This document shows, piece after piece, positions 1 to 10,591 of a stretch of 64,000 nt of DNA. A model generated the notes under the pieces. It saw nothing but the letters and a program-made list of their open reading frames with translations. It searched no databases and had not been told where the DNA came from. Where the stretch lies: the NCBI GenBank assembly GCA_963678705.1, contig OY783218.1:9310152-9374151 (forward strand), written 5' to 3'. A program made the translations under genes and the position numbers. Source of the DNA: Panorpa germanica. Its lineage: Eukaryota > Arthropoda > Insecta > Mecoptera > Panorpidae. How positions within the stretch are numbered: position 1 is the first letter of the stretch; each line of letters opens with the position of its first letter.

Positions 1-1367
1 CTGCTAGTTTACCTTATAGTGGATCTATAGCCCTGATGGCCTTAGAAAGCGCTAATTTAGATGAAAATACATCAATAAATAAACGGTATGAAAAGAATAT
101 GTGTATCTATTAAAAATAGTATTCTTTATACGATGTATTCGTAGTAGGGACCGGCAAAATAACGTAACGATATCTGATAATTTAAAAATAACGATTCAAA
201 TTATATTTTTTCAATAACCTAACGGTACATTTTTACCGTTATTTAGTTAGCGGTACAGTATAAAACGCATATAGCTTCTCAAATAACATAACTCGTTAAC
301 GAAAACGATATTTCAAAATAAAACAACAAGGAAATGAAATTTTTCTTATCGTTATCTCATTACATAAGAAATAATACGGGTTCTGGTGCTGTTACATAAC
401 ATTAAAAAAACGTTATCATTACAAAAGAGACCGTTACGAAATTGACAAAATATTTTTTGAATCGTTACTTTTACGTTATCAGGTACCTCTACGTAATTTT
501 TCCGGTCCTTGATTCGTAGATGATGAAAATTTTTCTCTTCTAGAATATACATTCAAGGCGGATGTTCACCTGTTGGTTGTGTGCTTGGTCAACTTTTACA
601 TCTGTGGAAAGCTAACGTTACTGTATCATGTGCTACACGTGCTATGCCGGTTGCAAAAGCATTAGGTGCTTATTCTAATCGCTGTCTATTAATTCAAATT
701 TATGATAAACTTAAAATAATATACATTTTCTTTTAAATATAATAGGTGCTACTGCAGTTATACCTGCTGTACCAATTGATGAATTTAATATATCATCTAC
801 TGGACCTAATCAACTTTTGAAAGAACTTGCTCTTCAAGAACCATTTGACGCTGTTTTTATTACAACAGAAATGGGTTTAAAATTAAATGATTGTAGACAA
901 TTTTTAAATAAAGACGGTATTGTTATTGAAACTTTTGAAACCGAACTTTTATCAGATAATTTTGGTTTTGTAATGCAGTGTTTTTATTCTACATGGCTTA
1001 AATTAAAACAATTAGTTCAGGTAATATAAATTTTTTTATTTATATCTTTTTTAAATTGTAATAAACTTATTTAATCTATTATTATAGGTATTAACTGGGA
1101 TAAATGTATATGAAGCTAATGGACAACATTTATGCTATGTAAATTTAGACAAATTAAGTACCCTTGTAGATTCCTCACAACTGCAAACTGTAGTCGACAA
1201 AGTAAGTTGTTCATTACAAAAAAGTGTTATGCAAAAGTAAAATAAGAAAAAGTAGTATAATAATATTTTGTTTGTTATAGGTTTTTAGTCCAAATGATTC
1301 AGAAACGGCTTTATCACATGTTTGCAGTGATGAATCAATAGGTAACACAGTTATAACATTTCGATAA
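1..1367 (+). CDS. RTN4IP1-like oxidoreductase (MDR family), 3' part, five exons
   Basis: This is the C-terminal part of a medium-chain dehydrogenase/reductase, closest to RTN4IP1 (a mitochondrial NADPH oxidoreductase). Visible exons are 1-85 (5' end outside the window), 544-665, 746-1020, 1088-1201 and 1281-1367 with stop TAA. All introns are GT-AG and the phases close correctly. Peptide landmarks are ASLPYSGSIALMAL (family ASLPY..LTAW.A), NKRIYIQGGCSPVGCVLGQL at the Rossmann turn, KALGATAVIP, EPFDAVFITTEMGL, a C-terminal LDKLSTLVDSSQLQTVVDKVF, and a final GNTVITFR resembling the family's GKTVINVV. Oddity: the usual NADPH-binding glycine cluster GASGGVG reads GGCSPVG, so this may be a diverged paralogue. 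AATAAA signals lie at 1371 and 1381. The assignment to the MDR family is secure; the RTN4IP1 identity is likely but rests on recalled family sequence. Confidence 0.82.
145..511. mobile_element. hAT-type non-autonomous element in an intron
   Basis: Lies wholly inside the first visible intron of the RTN4IP1-like gene. Its ends are inverted repeats: left TAGGGACCGG at 145, right CCGGTCCTTG ending at 511. Imperfect similarity extends inward for about 70 bp on each side (GTAACG, TAACGATTCAAA). The direct repeat ATTCGTAG flanks it at 137-144 and 512-519. An 8-bp duplication with TAGGG/CAAGG termini is typical of hAT transposons. No transposase is encoded. Confidence 0.75.
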
Positions 1368-2339
1368 CAAAATAAACATAAATAAACTGTAAAAAAAATA
1401 ATTAAAATAGATATATTGTGACGTTCGTGCTGTTTTATAAAAATATTTATCAATAAATGTTAATAAGTAGTTCTAAAAACTGAAACTTAGTGTTGCTTCC
1501 AATAAATAATATATATGTCTAGTTGATGTGATATTTAACATAATAGTAATTTGTAAAACTAACTAAGCGCCGTTTTTTCACGACTCAGTTAACTAAAGTT
1601 TAACTGAGAATTGCAAAAATGGCACTAAATAATCAGATGAAGGTAACATGTATACTCAGTACTTAAGAAAAGCCAATCTTTACCTCCATATTTTGTAAAT
1701 CCTCCTTACAACTATTTTGACGGTATTGGACGTTTTGTCCACTTACTGATATTTGAAACATTATTAAATATAGATCATTTTATATAACCATTAATAAATT
1801 TGTAATATTGAACATCGAATCATTTTTTTTACCACTGTGCCTTACTGTTTCTTTTGTAAACTTCGTCAATAAATTTGTAAATGTTGTAATTTATAATGAC
1901 GGATCCACACACATGCGTGTCCTTGTACGAATGACACAAGTTCACCAAGAAAATATTCGTGATCACATGATAAATATTTTGTATTCGTGCAAGTGGTGAA
2001 AACATTTGTGAATCGTATATTAGGTTGTTTACGAACACGCATGTCTGGACCTGGCGTAATATTAATCTCATACAATATATGTCTTCTATAATTTGAAAAG
2101 AAATTTAATATATTTCTGTTTTTAACCAATTAAACAGATTTCGAATGTCACAAATTGTTGTAAATTTACATGTTTGCCAAAAATGTTTCAAAATGTAGTG
2201 ATATTCTAGACTTTAAGAATTAGTTTATTGTATAACAATAAATTTGTTCATATAGGGAATTGTATTAATTAGTTTTTATTAGTATTAAGACAATAAGAAG
2301 ATTTACATACGATAAGCTAACCAGGAAACTGCCGACAAT

Positions 2340-2630
2340 ACCATTCCTGTTAAACACAACACTTAACATAATATTTTTTACCACGCAATTACCGAAGTTG
2401 AACATAATTGTTACATTGTTATTAAGTAAATGCAAAGGATATTAAAAATCTTGTTTTAACATATTAATTTAATATATAACATTATATAATCTTTCACAAA
2501 AAGCTTTAATAACATCCGATGACGTAGTTTTATATTGAAAGATAACTTTTGTTATGTAATCTTACATTATACGTATTAAAATGTAACATCTGATAAACCT
2601 TAAATGTAAGTAATTGTGTCTAGCGGGTTT
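2340..2630 (+). repeat. Dispersed repeat family R1, copy 1
   Basis: About 290 bp, similar in block order to 3040-3362: an opening AT-rich stretch, then CATAATTGTTACATTG, AAGTAAATGCAAAG, TATTAATTTAATAT, AAAAGCTTTAATAAC, and the terminal motif GTAATTGTGTCTAGCGGGTT. Fragments with the same blocks occur at 18467, 24590, 31940, 36055 and 57400. No inverted ends or target duplication could be identified, so the class of element is unknown. Confidence 0.55.
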
Positions 2631-3039
2631 TGTCTTATCCATATTCATTATGTGCTATGTTAATTTCAGCCATAAAAATGTTTTTTATCTTTCCGGTTAA
2701 AATATTATGTTATTTAATTTATAATAGATAGCATCTTCGATTTTTGCAATGAAATGTGTGTAAACCTACTTATGAATAACAATTTATCGAATATAGTATG
2801 TTTTTTTAGCTCTTGTTACATTTCAATATTTTAAAATAAAAAATATATTTTCTCCTAAAATTAATATGTTATGATTATTATAACACCATGATTATTGTGT
2901 ATCATACTGGTACATCAACAGAAATAAATTTATTCTTTGAACTAATCAAAATTATTAAGCAACTGACAATTATAAAATGATAGCTTTAGAGCATTCTTAT
3001 ATTTTTGAAACAGTTCCTTATAACCACTTAACGTAAATT

Positions 3040-3362
3040 TATGTATTATTCAAAGTATTGTTTTTTTTATCTAACGTTACATTTGTTATTTACTGAATTT
3101 AAACATAATTCTGTTACGTTGCTTTAAATAAATGCATAAGACAATAAAAGTCTTCTAGTAAGATATTAATTTAATATGCAACGTTATCTAATCTTGCATT
3201 AAAAGCTTTATCAACGTCAGAAAACATTAATTTAGATAAACAGTTACCTATTGTTACATTCCCTTATGTTACGTTACATATTTTAGCCTAAAAAATGTTA
3301 CGCAATAAGTGAACTTCTTTATGTTAATAAACCATAAATATATGTAACTGTTTTTAGCGGGT
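3040..3362 (+). repeat. Dispersed repeat family R1, copy 2
   Basis: Begins near TATGTATTATTCAAAG and contains CATAATTCTGTTACGTTG, AAATAAATGCATAAG, TATTAATTTAATATGC and AAAAGCTTTATCAACGTC. Ends at ATGTAACTGTTTTTAGCGGG. It is the best preserved of the copies compared by eye and gives the likely consensus order of blocks. Confidence 0.55.
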
Positions 3363-3845
3363 TCAATATCAGAAAATCTTTTATACATTATAATAGATAT
3401 AACACGATAATTAAACATGCAATAAATGCAAAATGAATTTTAACAGGAAATTGAGTTTCATATTAATATAACAGTCAGTTGAATTCAAAATATAAGAGAA
3501 CTTTGAAGTGAATAATGTTAATATAAGTAACGTCTTCTAATTTTACTTTTGCTGAATACATTATACTATTTAACTAATTATTATTTTTATTTAATGTCGG
3601 CGTATTTACGATTCAAGTTCCATCATTGAATTCCTCCTTGAATATTAACAATTTTTATGGTATTACGGTTTGATATATGTGAACCTAATAAAAGATTAAA
3701 TATATTTTAATATATTATCAAATAAACGACACCAATATATCAGTGTTCTGGTATCGAACCCAAAGCGTGTATGAACAGTTTCGACCACTTTTAAATCTGG
3801 TATTGATATTTTATTCTGAGAAAGTGTTTAGCTCGCGGAATAAAT

Positions 3846-5302
3846 ATGTCAAATCAAAAGACAAAACTATTAAATTCTATAAACCTAATATTTTATACTT
3901 ATAAAATATTTTCGCTAACACCGTTTTCAATATCAGGCACTAATAATACAAAAAAATTAAAAGTTTCACCTATGATACTGTACATTTTGCATAGTTTTAT
4001 AATAGTTTCTATTTTTAACATATCAATTGTTTGGTTCATGAAAGATGTTGTTTTAAATAATTCTCTCAACGACTTCAAAAAATTATTTTGTGTAATAATA
4101 GTTTTACCAATGCCTATTACAATAGTTACTGGAATGTTTGTAATTTTTAAACATCGATATGTTTTACGAAATATATTTGATATTATAATTACTGTTGACC
4201 TCACTTTAAAGCAATTAGGAGTTTGTATTTCTTACAATTCTATTAGTAAACTAACTAAGAAATATATATTTGTTTTCTTTTTAAATTTTGTTTTCGCAAT
4301 GTCCCTTGATTTCAATGCTTATTTTCAGTTCGGTTTTTTCCTAGTAGCACAAAATTTTTCAATAAATATGAACAATTTATTATGCCACATGTTTGCAACA
4401 CAAATTGTTAATATACTATATTTAGTAACAGAACGGTTTGATTTAATATGTCAGGTTTTAAAGAATTATACTCCCAATAATACTATAACAATCTATAGAG
4501 TAAAATGTATTTCGTCGTCACCTTTCTTGTATAATAAGATACATATTTTAAGAAACTTATACAGTAAATTATTTGAAATTTGTGAAAAAGTAAATGAAAT
4601 ATTTTCATTTTTTTTCTTGTTAATTTCTTCATTTTCATTTATGGTTCTTGTAGCGCTTTTATATGAACTTTATGATATTATTTCAAACTCAGAACAAAAA
4701 TTGATACTGTTTAGTCGATCGTGTTATTGGATTTTAACACGTGGCGCGGAAATTTGCATGGTCGTCTACGCCTGTGAGCAAACTTCAAAAAAGGTAATCA
4801 TTATTATTACCTAGTTCTGTATTACAGTATAAAATTCAATAACATAATGTTCTATTTACATAGTCTCAGGAATGTTGTCAGCAACTTCATAATATTGATG
4901 TCTTAGAAACAGATAAAAAATTAATCTGTGAGGTAAGTTGACAATCTGTGAAAAGAGAATAATTATATTTTGGAAACATTACTTTTTATCTAGTTAATAG
5001 TAGCATGGAATATAAAATTGGTATAACGTCCGTAGGATGTGAATTAGATATTTTAACTAAATGTTTTACAGATGCCATATTTTTCTCTTCAACTAATACA
5101 TCAGAAGGTTCAGTTCTCAGCTTGTGGATTATTTCCAGTAAATTCTACATTAATTTATAATGTAAGTGTATACAATAAATTAAAAAGGAAGCTTCTTATT
5201 TGAGTTATATGCTGATTTATTTAACATATTATATTTTTACAGATTGTTGGGGCTGCGGTCACGTACAATATATATTTTATACAATTTAACCAATCGAATT
5301 AA
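3846..5302 (+). CDS. Gustatory receptor Gr-a, four exons, complete
   Basis: Seven-transmembrane insect gustatory receptor, a ligand-gated cation channel of chemosensory neurons. Exons: 3846-4793, 4864-4932, 5072-5161 and 5243-5302 (stop TAA), all joined in phase 0 with GT-AG borders, giving 388 residues, a normal length for the family. The long first exon carries about six hydrophobic segments. Exon 3 encodes FSACGLFPVNSTLIYN and exon 4 encodes TYNIYFIQF, the family's C-terminal TYhhhhhQF motif. The start at 3846 is chosen because MSN opens all three receptors in the array and the following IFYTYKIFSLTPFSI aligns with its neighbours. Read past its donor, exon 1 would stop at 4814. Ligand unknown. 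No in-frame stop or frameshift is seen, so it is probably functional. Confidence 0.9.
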
Positions 5303-6320
5303 TCGTTTGTTTGATTGGCAATAATATAAAAATATATTTTTGTTACAACTCGAATATTAAAGAATTTATTATAAGCAAATTTACAGTGGATAGAATGGAA
5401 ACTGATTTTTGTCACAAAGCGAAGTGATGTTTTTTGATGCCCCTGAATAGACTACTACTACTACTACACGTATATGTGGCAAAGAATCGATTGCGATAGA
5501 AATATTTAATTCGAGTAAAGTAAATGAGCGACGACACAGTAGGCGAGAGCATTGATAATGGACGTCAGACTGCTGTAATAAAGCAACGTTCTGCTTTAAT
5601 ACAAGGAATTCTTCTTCTAAGATAAAAAGAATATACAAACAAGAAAGAAATGCAATAGAAGATATCGCAGTGTCAGATCCTAATGCAGCTATTGCTAAAA
5701 TAAAAACAAATGAACCCAGAAAGATACAAAGAAAAGGTTAACAGAAGATAAATATGTCATTTTAGTTAGATTAGCTAAGCTGAGAAACAGGAAAACAAAA
5801 GTTATTTCTACCCATACACGTATTTATAAATTATAAATGTATTGCAAAAGTTTGTAAATGTATTTATTGTTTTGCACTCAAATATATATTGAAAGAAAGT
5901 ACTAATATGTTGTACGATAATCGTGTTGTATACAAGTTGAAGGAATTCTTGTTACACTAGTTCTATTTCATATTGCAATATATGTTTCTAATAATACATT
6001 AACTTTGTACGTGCTTATATTAATTTGTATAGGTAAAGCTATAAGAAATTTATTTACAATTAGTAAATGGGTAAAATATGGGTAAAAATTAAAATAGAAT
6101 GCATCACGCACTTCATGCTTAATAATCGTGTAGAAAATAAAAATCGTGCTGTTAAAAATATAAACATAATAAATCCATTACAGTTCATGTTGAAGATGAG
6201 TCAATATTAATTGTTTTTGTATGAAAGGCGATAGTTTTAGTTAAGCTGTATTTAGAATACTATTTACAACGTTACATAGAATAGAAATTAATAATAAGAA
6301 TAGGTCTTATCCGTTTAATT
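5303..6320. other. Spacer between Gr-a and Gr-b
   Basis: About 1 kb. It contains the 3' flank of Gr-a, the broken coding-like segment at 5524-5836, and the presumed promoter and 5' UTR of Gr-b. Otherwise AT-rich sequence with no recognised element. Confidence 0.6.
5524..5836 (+). pseudogene. Broken coding-like segment of unknown family
   Basis: Three consecutive plus-strand pieces read like one protein interrupted by frameshifts. From ATG 5524: MSDDTVGESIDNGRQTAVIK then QRSALIQG. Near 5610 the frame shifts to SSKIKRIYKQERNAIEDIAV and SDPNAAIAKIKTNEPRKIQR. Near 5737 it shifts again to RLTEDKYVILVRLAKLRNRK, ending at TAA 5836. The composition is charged and low in the Phe/Ile/Asn bias of random frames here, which argues for past coding. 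I do not recognise the family. It could be the start of a retroelement or transposon ORF, or a processed pseudogene. Confidence 0.4.
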
Positions 6321-7271
6321 ATGTCCAATTTTTGTGAAGTTCTGTCTCCATTTTTCACCGTTTGCAAATTATTTGCAATAACTCCAATTTCAACCCAACG
6401 TACAGCTAGTGGTGTTAAATTTGTGCTAATAAAATCAAAAATATTACATTTACTACATATTGCTCTTATTACTACAATATTTTACTTACCTATTTTACAT
6501 AAGTGCTACAACATTCTAAGTCACCCTGATGGTGCTAGTGCTAACAATATTAGATTAGTGGGAGATTTAAATGTGGTTCCAATATTGTTACTAATTATTA
6601 GATTAATATTAGTTCTAAACAGAAATATTATTTTTCGAATTTTTGATAGTTTTTACGATGTTGATATTTTGTTTAAATATTTTTCTATTTCTGTAAATCA
6701 AAAATTAATTATACGATTTCTTAGAACTTTAATAATTATGCAAATGTTAGCTTTTACTGTTGATTTGTATTTCTTCTTTTATATAGGTTTTGCTAACTTT
6801 GGACTTTTCTATGTAGCTTATGCTTTTACCGTACAAATGCTGTATCTTTCTTTCTTCCCATTATTTATTGTGTTGTATCTAGTAAGAGAGCGTATAACTT
6901 TAATAATCATTCTATTAAAATACTTTTCCAATAATTTTGACGTTAGCTTACCTTCTAAGAAAATTAATATTCCAATAAATACACCTACATCAAGTAGTAA
7001 AATCAGCAAGCTGCTCAAAATTTACGCGAAATTGTATAAAATTTGTGTTGACTTAAACGGCATATACAAGTTTATATTCTTGCTGCTCCCCTTGCTAGTT
7101 TTTGAAAGTTGTGTTTTGCGCATGTTTGCTTTATATAAAGAAATTGCATCATCCAATGACGATAATCGCATTCATGTTATTTTATTTTCTTTACTTCGAT
7201 TTTTATTTCTGTTACGAATCTTTGGACTTTTGTTTGCCGTAGTGAAATTTTGCAGTGATACTTCGCTTATG
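6321..7271 (+). CDS. Gustatory receptor Gr-b, intact first exon, own 3' exons missing
   Basis: A 317-codon open exon homologous to exon 1 of Gr-a and Gr-c. It starts MSNFCEVLSPFFTVCKLFAI followed by TPIS, has about six hydrophobic segments, and ends FCSDTSLM where the others end CEQTSKK and CGNTTNL. A donor GTAAGA follows at 7272 in phase 0, as in both neighbours. Without splicing the frame stops at 7289. No exon 3 (F.A.G.FP...TLIYN) or exon 4 (QF motif) of its own lies before Gr-c; exon 2 survives only as a relic at 8105-8168. A transposon starts at 7290. Either it is a 3'-truncated pseudogene, or the exon is joined to Gr-c exons 2-4 (phase compatible, 393 residues). The intact frame favours recent loss or retained use. 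Confidence 0.75.
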
Positions 7272-7289
7272 GTAAGAATACATAAATAA

Positions 7290-7887
7290 TGGGCTTGTGT
7301 CCTCATTTTTTAGTGGTCGATTTTTCAATTGTTGATTGAAATTGATGTTGATAAATGTGTATTGGCGTGTCTATTTTATTAAATATCTAAATGTTGACGG
7401 AGATATAGCAATTAAAAGTTTGAATTGTAGTTTTAGCGCTAGAAATGGTCGGCCATATTTTTATGACGTGAAATGCATTTTAACGTCAGTTATTTGTTGA
7501 GTAGGTCAGTGCTGTAGTAATGTTTTGTAGCTGTTGGTAGTCAAATAATCAAGTCAAGTCAAAGAATAATAAGTTTTTATTTTATTTAACCCTGCTAAGG
7601 CAGACATAATTTTGGAATTTTATTGTTCCTTGAAATAGTTTAAATAATATTTGATATTTTGGTATATAAATACATATAGCAGAGAGTTATGAGCTGTAAT
7701 GTTGGCAGCGATTGTGATGTCACATGCATTTGGAATTTGTACAACGTTGAATCCCTTTAATAATTAAAGAGACAAAATGACTTTTTTAATTGTTAATATC
7801 TCTTAACATATAAGGAGTTATTAAAAAATAATTGAACATTTGAGGTTCTAGTAACCCACTTTATCAATATATAGTACACTTTTATAG
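7290..7887 (+). mobile_element. TGGGCTTGTG element, copy A, right end missing
   Basis: Forward copy of the family seen complete at 62022-62565. It opens TGGGCTTGTGTCCTCATTTT 18 bp after the Gr-b donor and runs through AACCCTGCTAAGGCAGACAT to ACACTTTTATAG. The final AAATTAAGACATAG...CACAAGCCCA present in complete copies is absent. It encodes no protein. Together with the loss of Gr-b exons 3-4 it marks a rearranged segment. Confidence 0.8.
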
Positions 7888-8060
7888 GTAACGATTCAAA
7901 TTACATATTATCGATAAGCTAACAGTAGCAAAAATAACATTTTTTAGACTAATGTACAAGGACCAGATCCTTGTTATAATTTGGTATAAAGTTTGATAAC
8001 GATTTGAAAATTTCATTTCGCTATCGTTACATGTAAGGCTAGAGGTTTTATGTTTTGTTT
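7888..8060. repeat. Fragment related to the hAT-type element at 145-511
   Basis: Starts GTAACGATTCAAATTA and contains CAAGGACCAGATCCTTG, two terminal-like motifs back to back, then a TAACGATTTGAAAATTTC block and CGTTACATGTAAG. These blocks resemble the ends of the intronic element at 145-511. No clean borders or target duplication. Confidence 0.4.
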
Positions 8061-8104
8061 TGTGGCGTGTTAATAATAATAAATTACAAATTAATATATG
8101 TCAG

Positions 8105-8168
8105 GCACAGATTTGTTGTGTAAATTACTTCTTTTCATCATGCAAACTATAATGATATCTTAATGGAG
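8105..8168 (+). pseudogene. Frameshifted relic of Gr-b exon 2
   Basis: After an acceptor-like ATATGTCAG, the sequence encodes AQICC, matching SQECC at the start of Gr-a exon 2, and the frame then breaks. In a second frame TGT AAA TTA CTT gives CKLL, like CGKLL in Gr-c exon 2. A third frame then gives HHANYNDILME, and the segment ends GAG as both functional exons do. The expected donor GT is replaced by AA. Length is 64 bp against 69 bp in the neighbours. The position, between Gr-b exon 1 and Gr-c, is where exon 2 should be. The call is inferential because the exon is short. Confidence 0.5.
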
Positions 8169-8309
8169 AATATAAATCAATTTCCCTATCACAATCATGT
8201 AATATCTGTTACGATTAGTCGGAGTCTACAGTTTGCTAATAACATCATTCAAATAAATTAACAGTAAAATAAAAAATTAATACATTGTCAGTTATCCGAG
8301 AAGCGAACC

Positions 8310-10591
8310 ATGTCTAATTTGTGTGATTCTTTAAAACCCATATTTTACGTTTACAATTTTCTTGCATTAACACCTATTTATATAAAAAATCAAGATGGTA
8401 TTTCAAAATTTGTACTTATAAAGTCAAAATTTATATTCATTTTACATAGTTTGCTAGTAAATATATTATTTTGTTGCACTATCCCCTGGTTGGACAACAT
8501 TATCGGTTTTGAAATATCATTGGACAACTTCCAAATGTTTTGTGAATTAAATGGAATGATAATTATATTACAAATATTACGAATAATGTCGTACAAACAT
8601 CAAAATAAAATAATCAATATTTTAAACAGTATTATTGATATTGATAATAAATTAAAAGAATTTAGTGCTGCCATCGATTACACTCCTGTTAACAAACTTG
8701 TAAAAAGATTTCTGTTCATAAGTTTTACTTTGGGATCTACTTATTTAGTAGCCTTGTACCATAGAATGCAAGAATCTAGTGATTTTGTTCTTGTTCTATG
8801 GATTACCCTATTTTGTAACGTATATTTATTGTATTTTTATCTCTCGCAAGTGTGTGGTATATTATTCTTGGTCAGAGAGAGGCAAACTATTATTAATAAT
8901 CATCTAAAGAAATTTTTTAAACATACTAACGTTAAACATAAAGTGTTTCCTGTCTCATCTGGCAATAATTTGTATGGAAATATAATAATCCTTAAAAGAA
9001 ATTATAGTAAACTTTTTAAAGTGTCTAAAATAGTTAATGAAATGTATTCGCTTGTATTTTTATTGTTATCCATGTACCTATTTCAGATTTTAGTTTCAAA
9101 ATGTTACTATTCTTATTTGTTACTAAAACAGAAACCCCCAGACGTTGAATCTGTTGTTGTGACTAATTTTTTTACTTGTTCTTATGTTGGTATTTTTTAT
9201 TTGTTGGTTATGTCCTGTGGCAATACTACTAATCTTGTAAGTATAATTAATTTCAATAGTTTTATTTGGTAAAACAACTGCCCTTACATACCCTAGAACC
9301 AAGAACATACTTTTTCTGCAAAGTCTCAGGTTTCATTCTGTACATTTTGGTCCGTATTCAGTGTAAATTTGGGTACAACGGCTCTGTTGCTTTTGGCCAT
9401 AGTATCTTCGCATAGAATCTGTCCCGAATATACCTGATTTATGTTGATACACTACTCCTAATTTTATGACACAATCTAAAACTATTATTAATGTGTCCTG
9501 GATATAAATGGCCCAGAAACACGCTACTCCTGATTGAAAAGCAAATATAAAAACACCAATTAATATAAAGCGAACAAAACTGTGTTTTTTTACAAGCCTA
9601 AAAATTAATATCTTTTAGTTTGACAAAATATCAGCTTCCTATTTGTTGTTTATTATTTTCAGGCTCTGAAATGTGGAAAACTTTTACACGATGTGGATGT
9701 TAAGCAATATGGAAGAAATTTTAACATAGAGGTATTTATTGAGGTTTTACTTTATAAAGATATATTATATAAAACGGTCTATGATCTGTACAACTAGAGA
9801 GAACTATTAAAATGTTGTAAAATATCTAAGAGAGATTTGAAAATGTTTACATTTTAATACTGTACTGTTAATAAGCAAAAGTGTTGCCACATATCAATAA
9901 TTGTTGTTATATCAGTTATTGAAAAGCTCTGTATCTGTTAATCCGTAATCGGTAAATAAAGTAATAAATATCGATCTCATATTACCAAATTGAATTGTTA
10001 TAGGTTCCACGCTTTTCGCTACAATTGCTACACCAGCGCATTCACTTTTCAGCGTACGGCTACTTCCCAATTGATTATACCCTTATTTACAATGTAAGTA
10101 AAATTGTGTAAAGGAATATGGAAATATTTACTGACTAAACATAGTCACATGTATTAAGTTTTATTTAATGTAAAAAACTCAGAAGAGAAAATCAGCGTGC
10201 AACTATATATACACAAATAAATGTGTATGTGGTTGCATACGGATCAGGCATTGTAATCAGTAAACGAATTAAAATTTGAAATGAATCCAAATCCAAGTCG
10301 CTTTATGAGCGAATGAACGCTAGTAAAATTAAATTATTAGTACTAGAGTTCAAGTGCACTTTACATTAATTTAACAATACTGTAAAAGAAATATTGTAAA
10401 ATATACTGTTTTGATAACATCCATCCATTTTATTTTTTGTGTTTAGCGGGTGATATGAACGAATAATATATTAATATAATAGCAATGTACCTCTCTACAT
10501 ACTCTGTAATTATTTTCAGATGGTCGGTGCAATTGTAGTTTATTTAATAATATTAATACAGTTTGATCAAGCATCTCAGAGAAAAGTTTAA
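8310..10591 (+). CDS. Gustatory receptor Gr-c, four exons, complete
   Basis: Insect gustatory receptor of 385 residues, predicted seven-transmembrane channel. Exons: 8310-9236, 9663-9731, 10004-10093 and 10520-10591 (stop TAA), all phase 0 with GT-AG borders. Exons 2 and 3 have exactly the same lengths as in Gr-a (69 and 90 bp). N-terminus MSNLCDSLKPIFYVYNFLAL then TPIY; exon 3 contains FSAYGYFPIDYTLIYN; exon 4 reads VGAIVVYLIILIQF, so the signature TYhhhhhQF has Val for Thr. Introns are 426, 272 and 426 bp, longer than in Gr-a. The start is chosen by alignment with its paralogues. A poly(A) signal AATAAA is at 10627. Its 3' exons could also serve the upstream orphan exon Gr-b. Ligand unknown. 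Confidence 0.9.

Larger units (their letters stand above)
1368..3845. other. Intergenic region with two copies of an old dispersed repeat
   Basis: No gene seen. Two diverged copies of one repeat family occupy about 2340-2630 and 3040-3362. Both contain a CATAATT.TGTTAC.TTG block, an AAAAGCTTTA.TAAC block, and end near TAGCGGGTT. The last 100 bp before 3846 presumably hold the promoter and 5' UTR of the first receptor gene; no clear TATA or initiator can be assigned. Short open frames at 1808-2129 on both strands overlap one another and show no protein-like pattern. Confidence 0.6.

Noticed and set aside
3899-4204. 101-codon minus-strand frame
   Set aside because: Antisense shadow of Gr-a exon 1.
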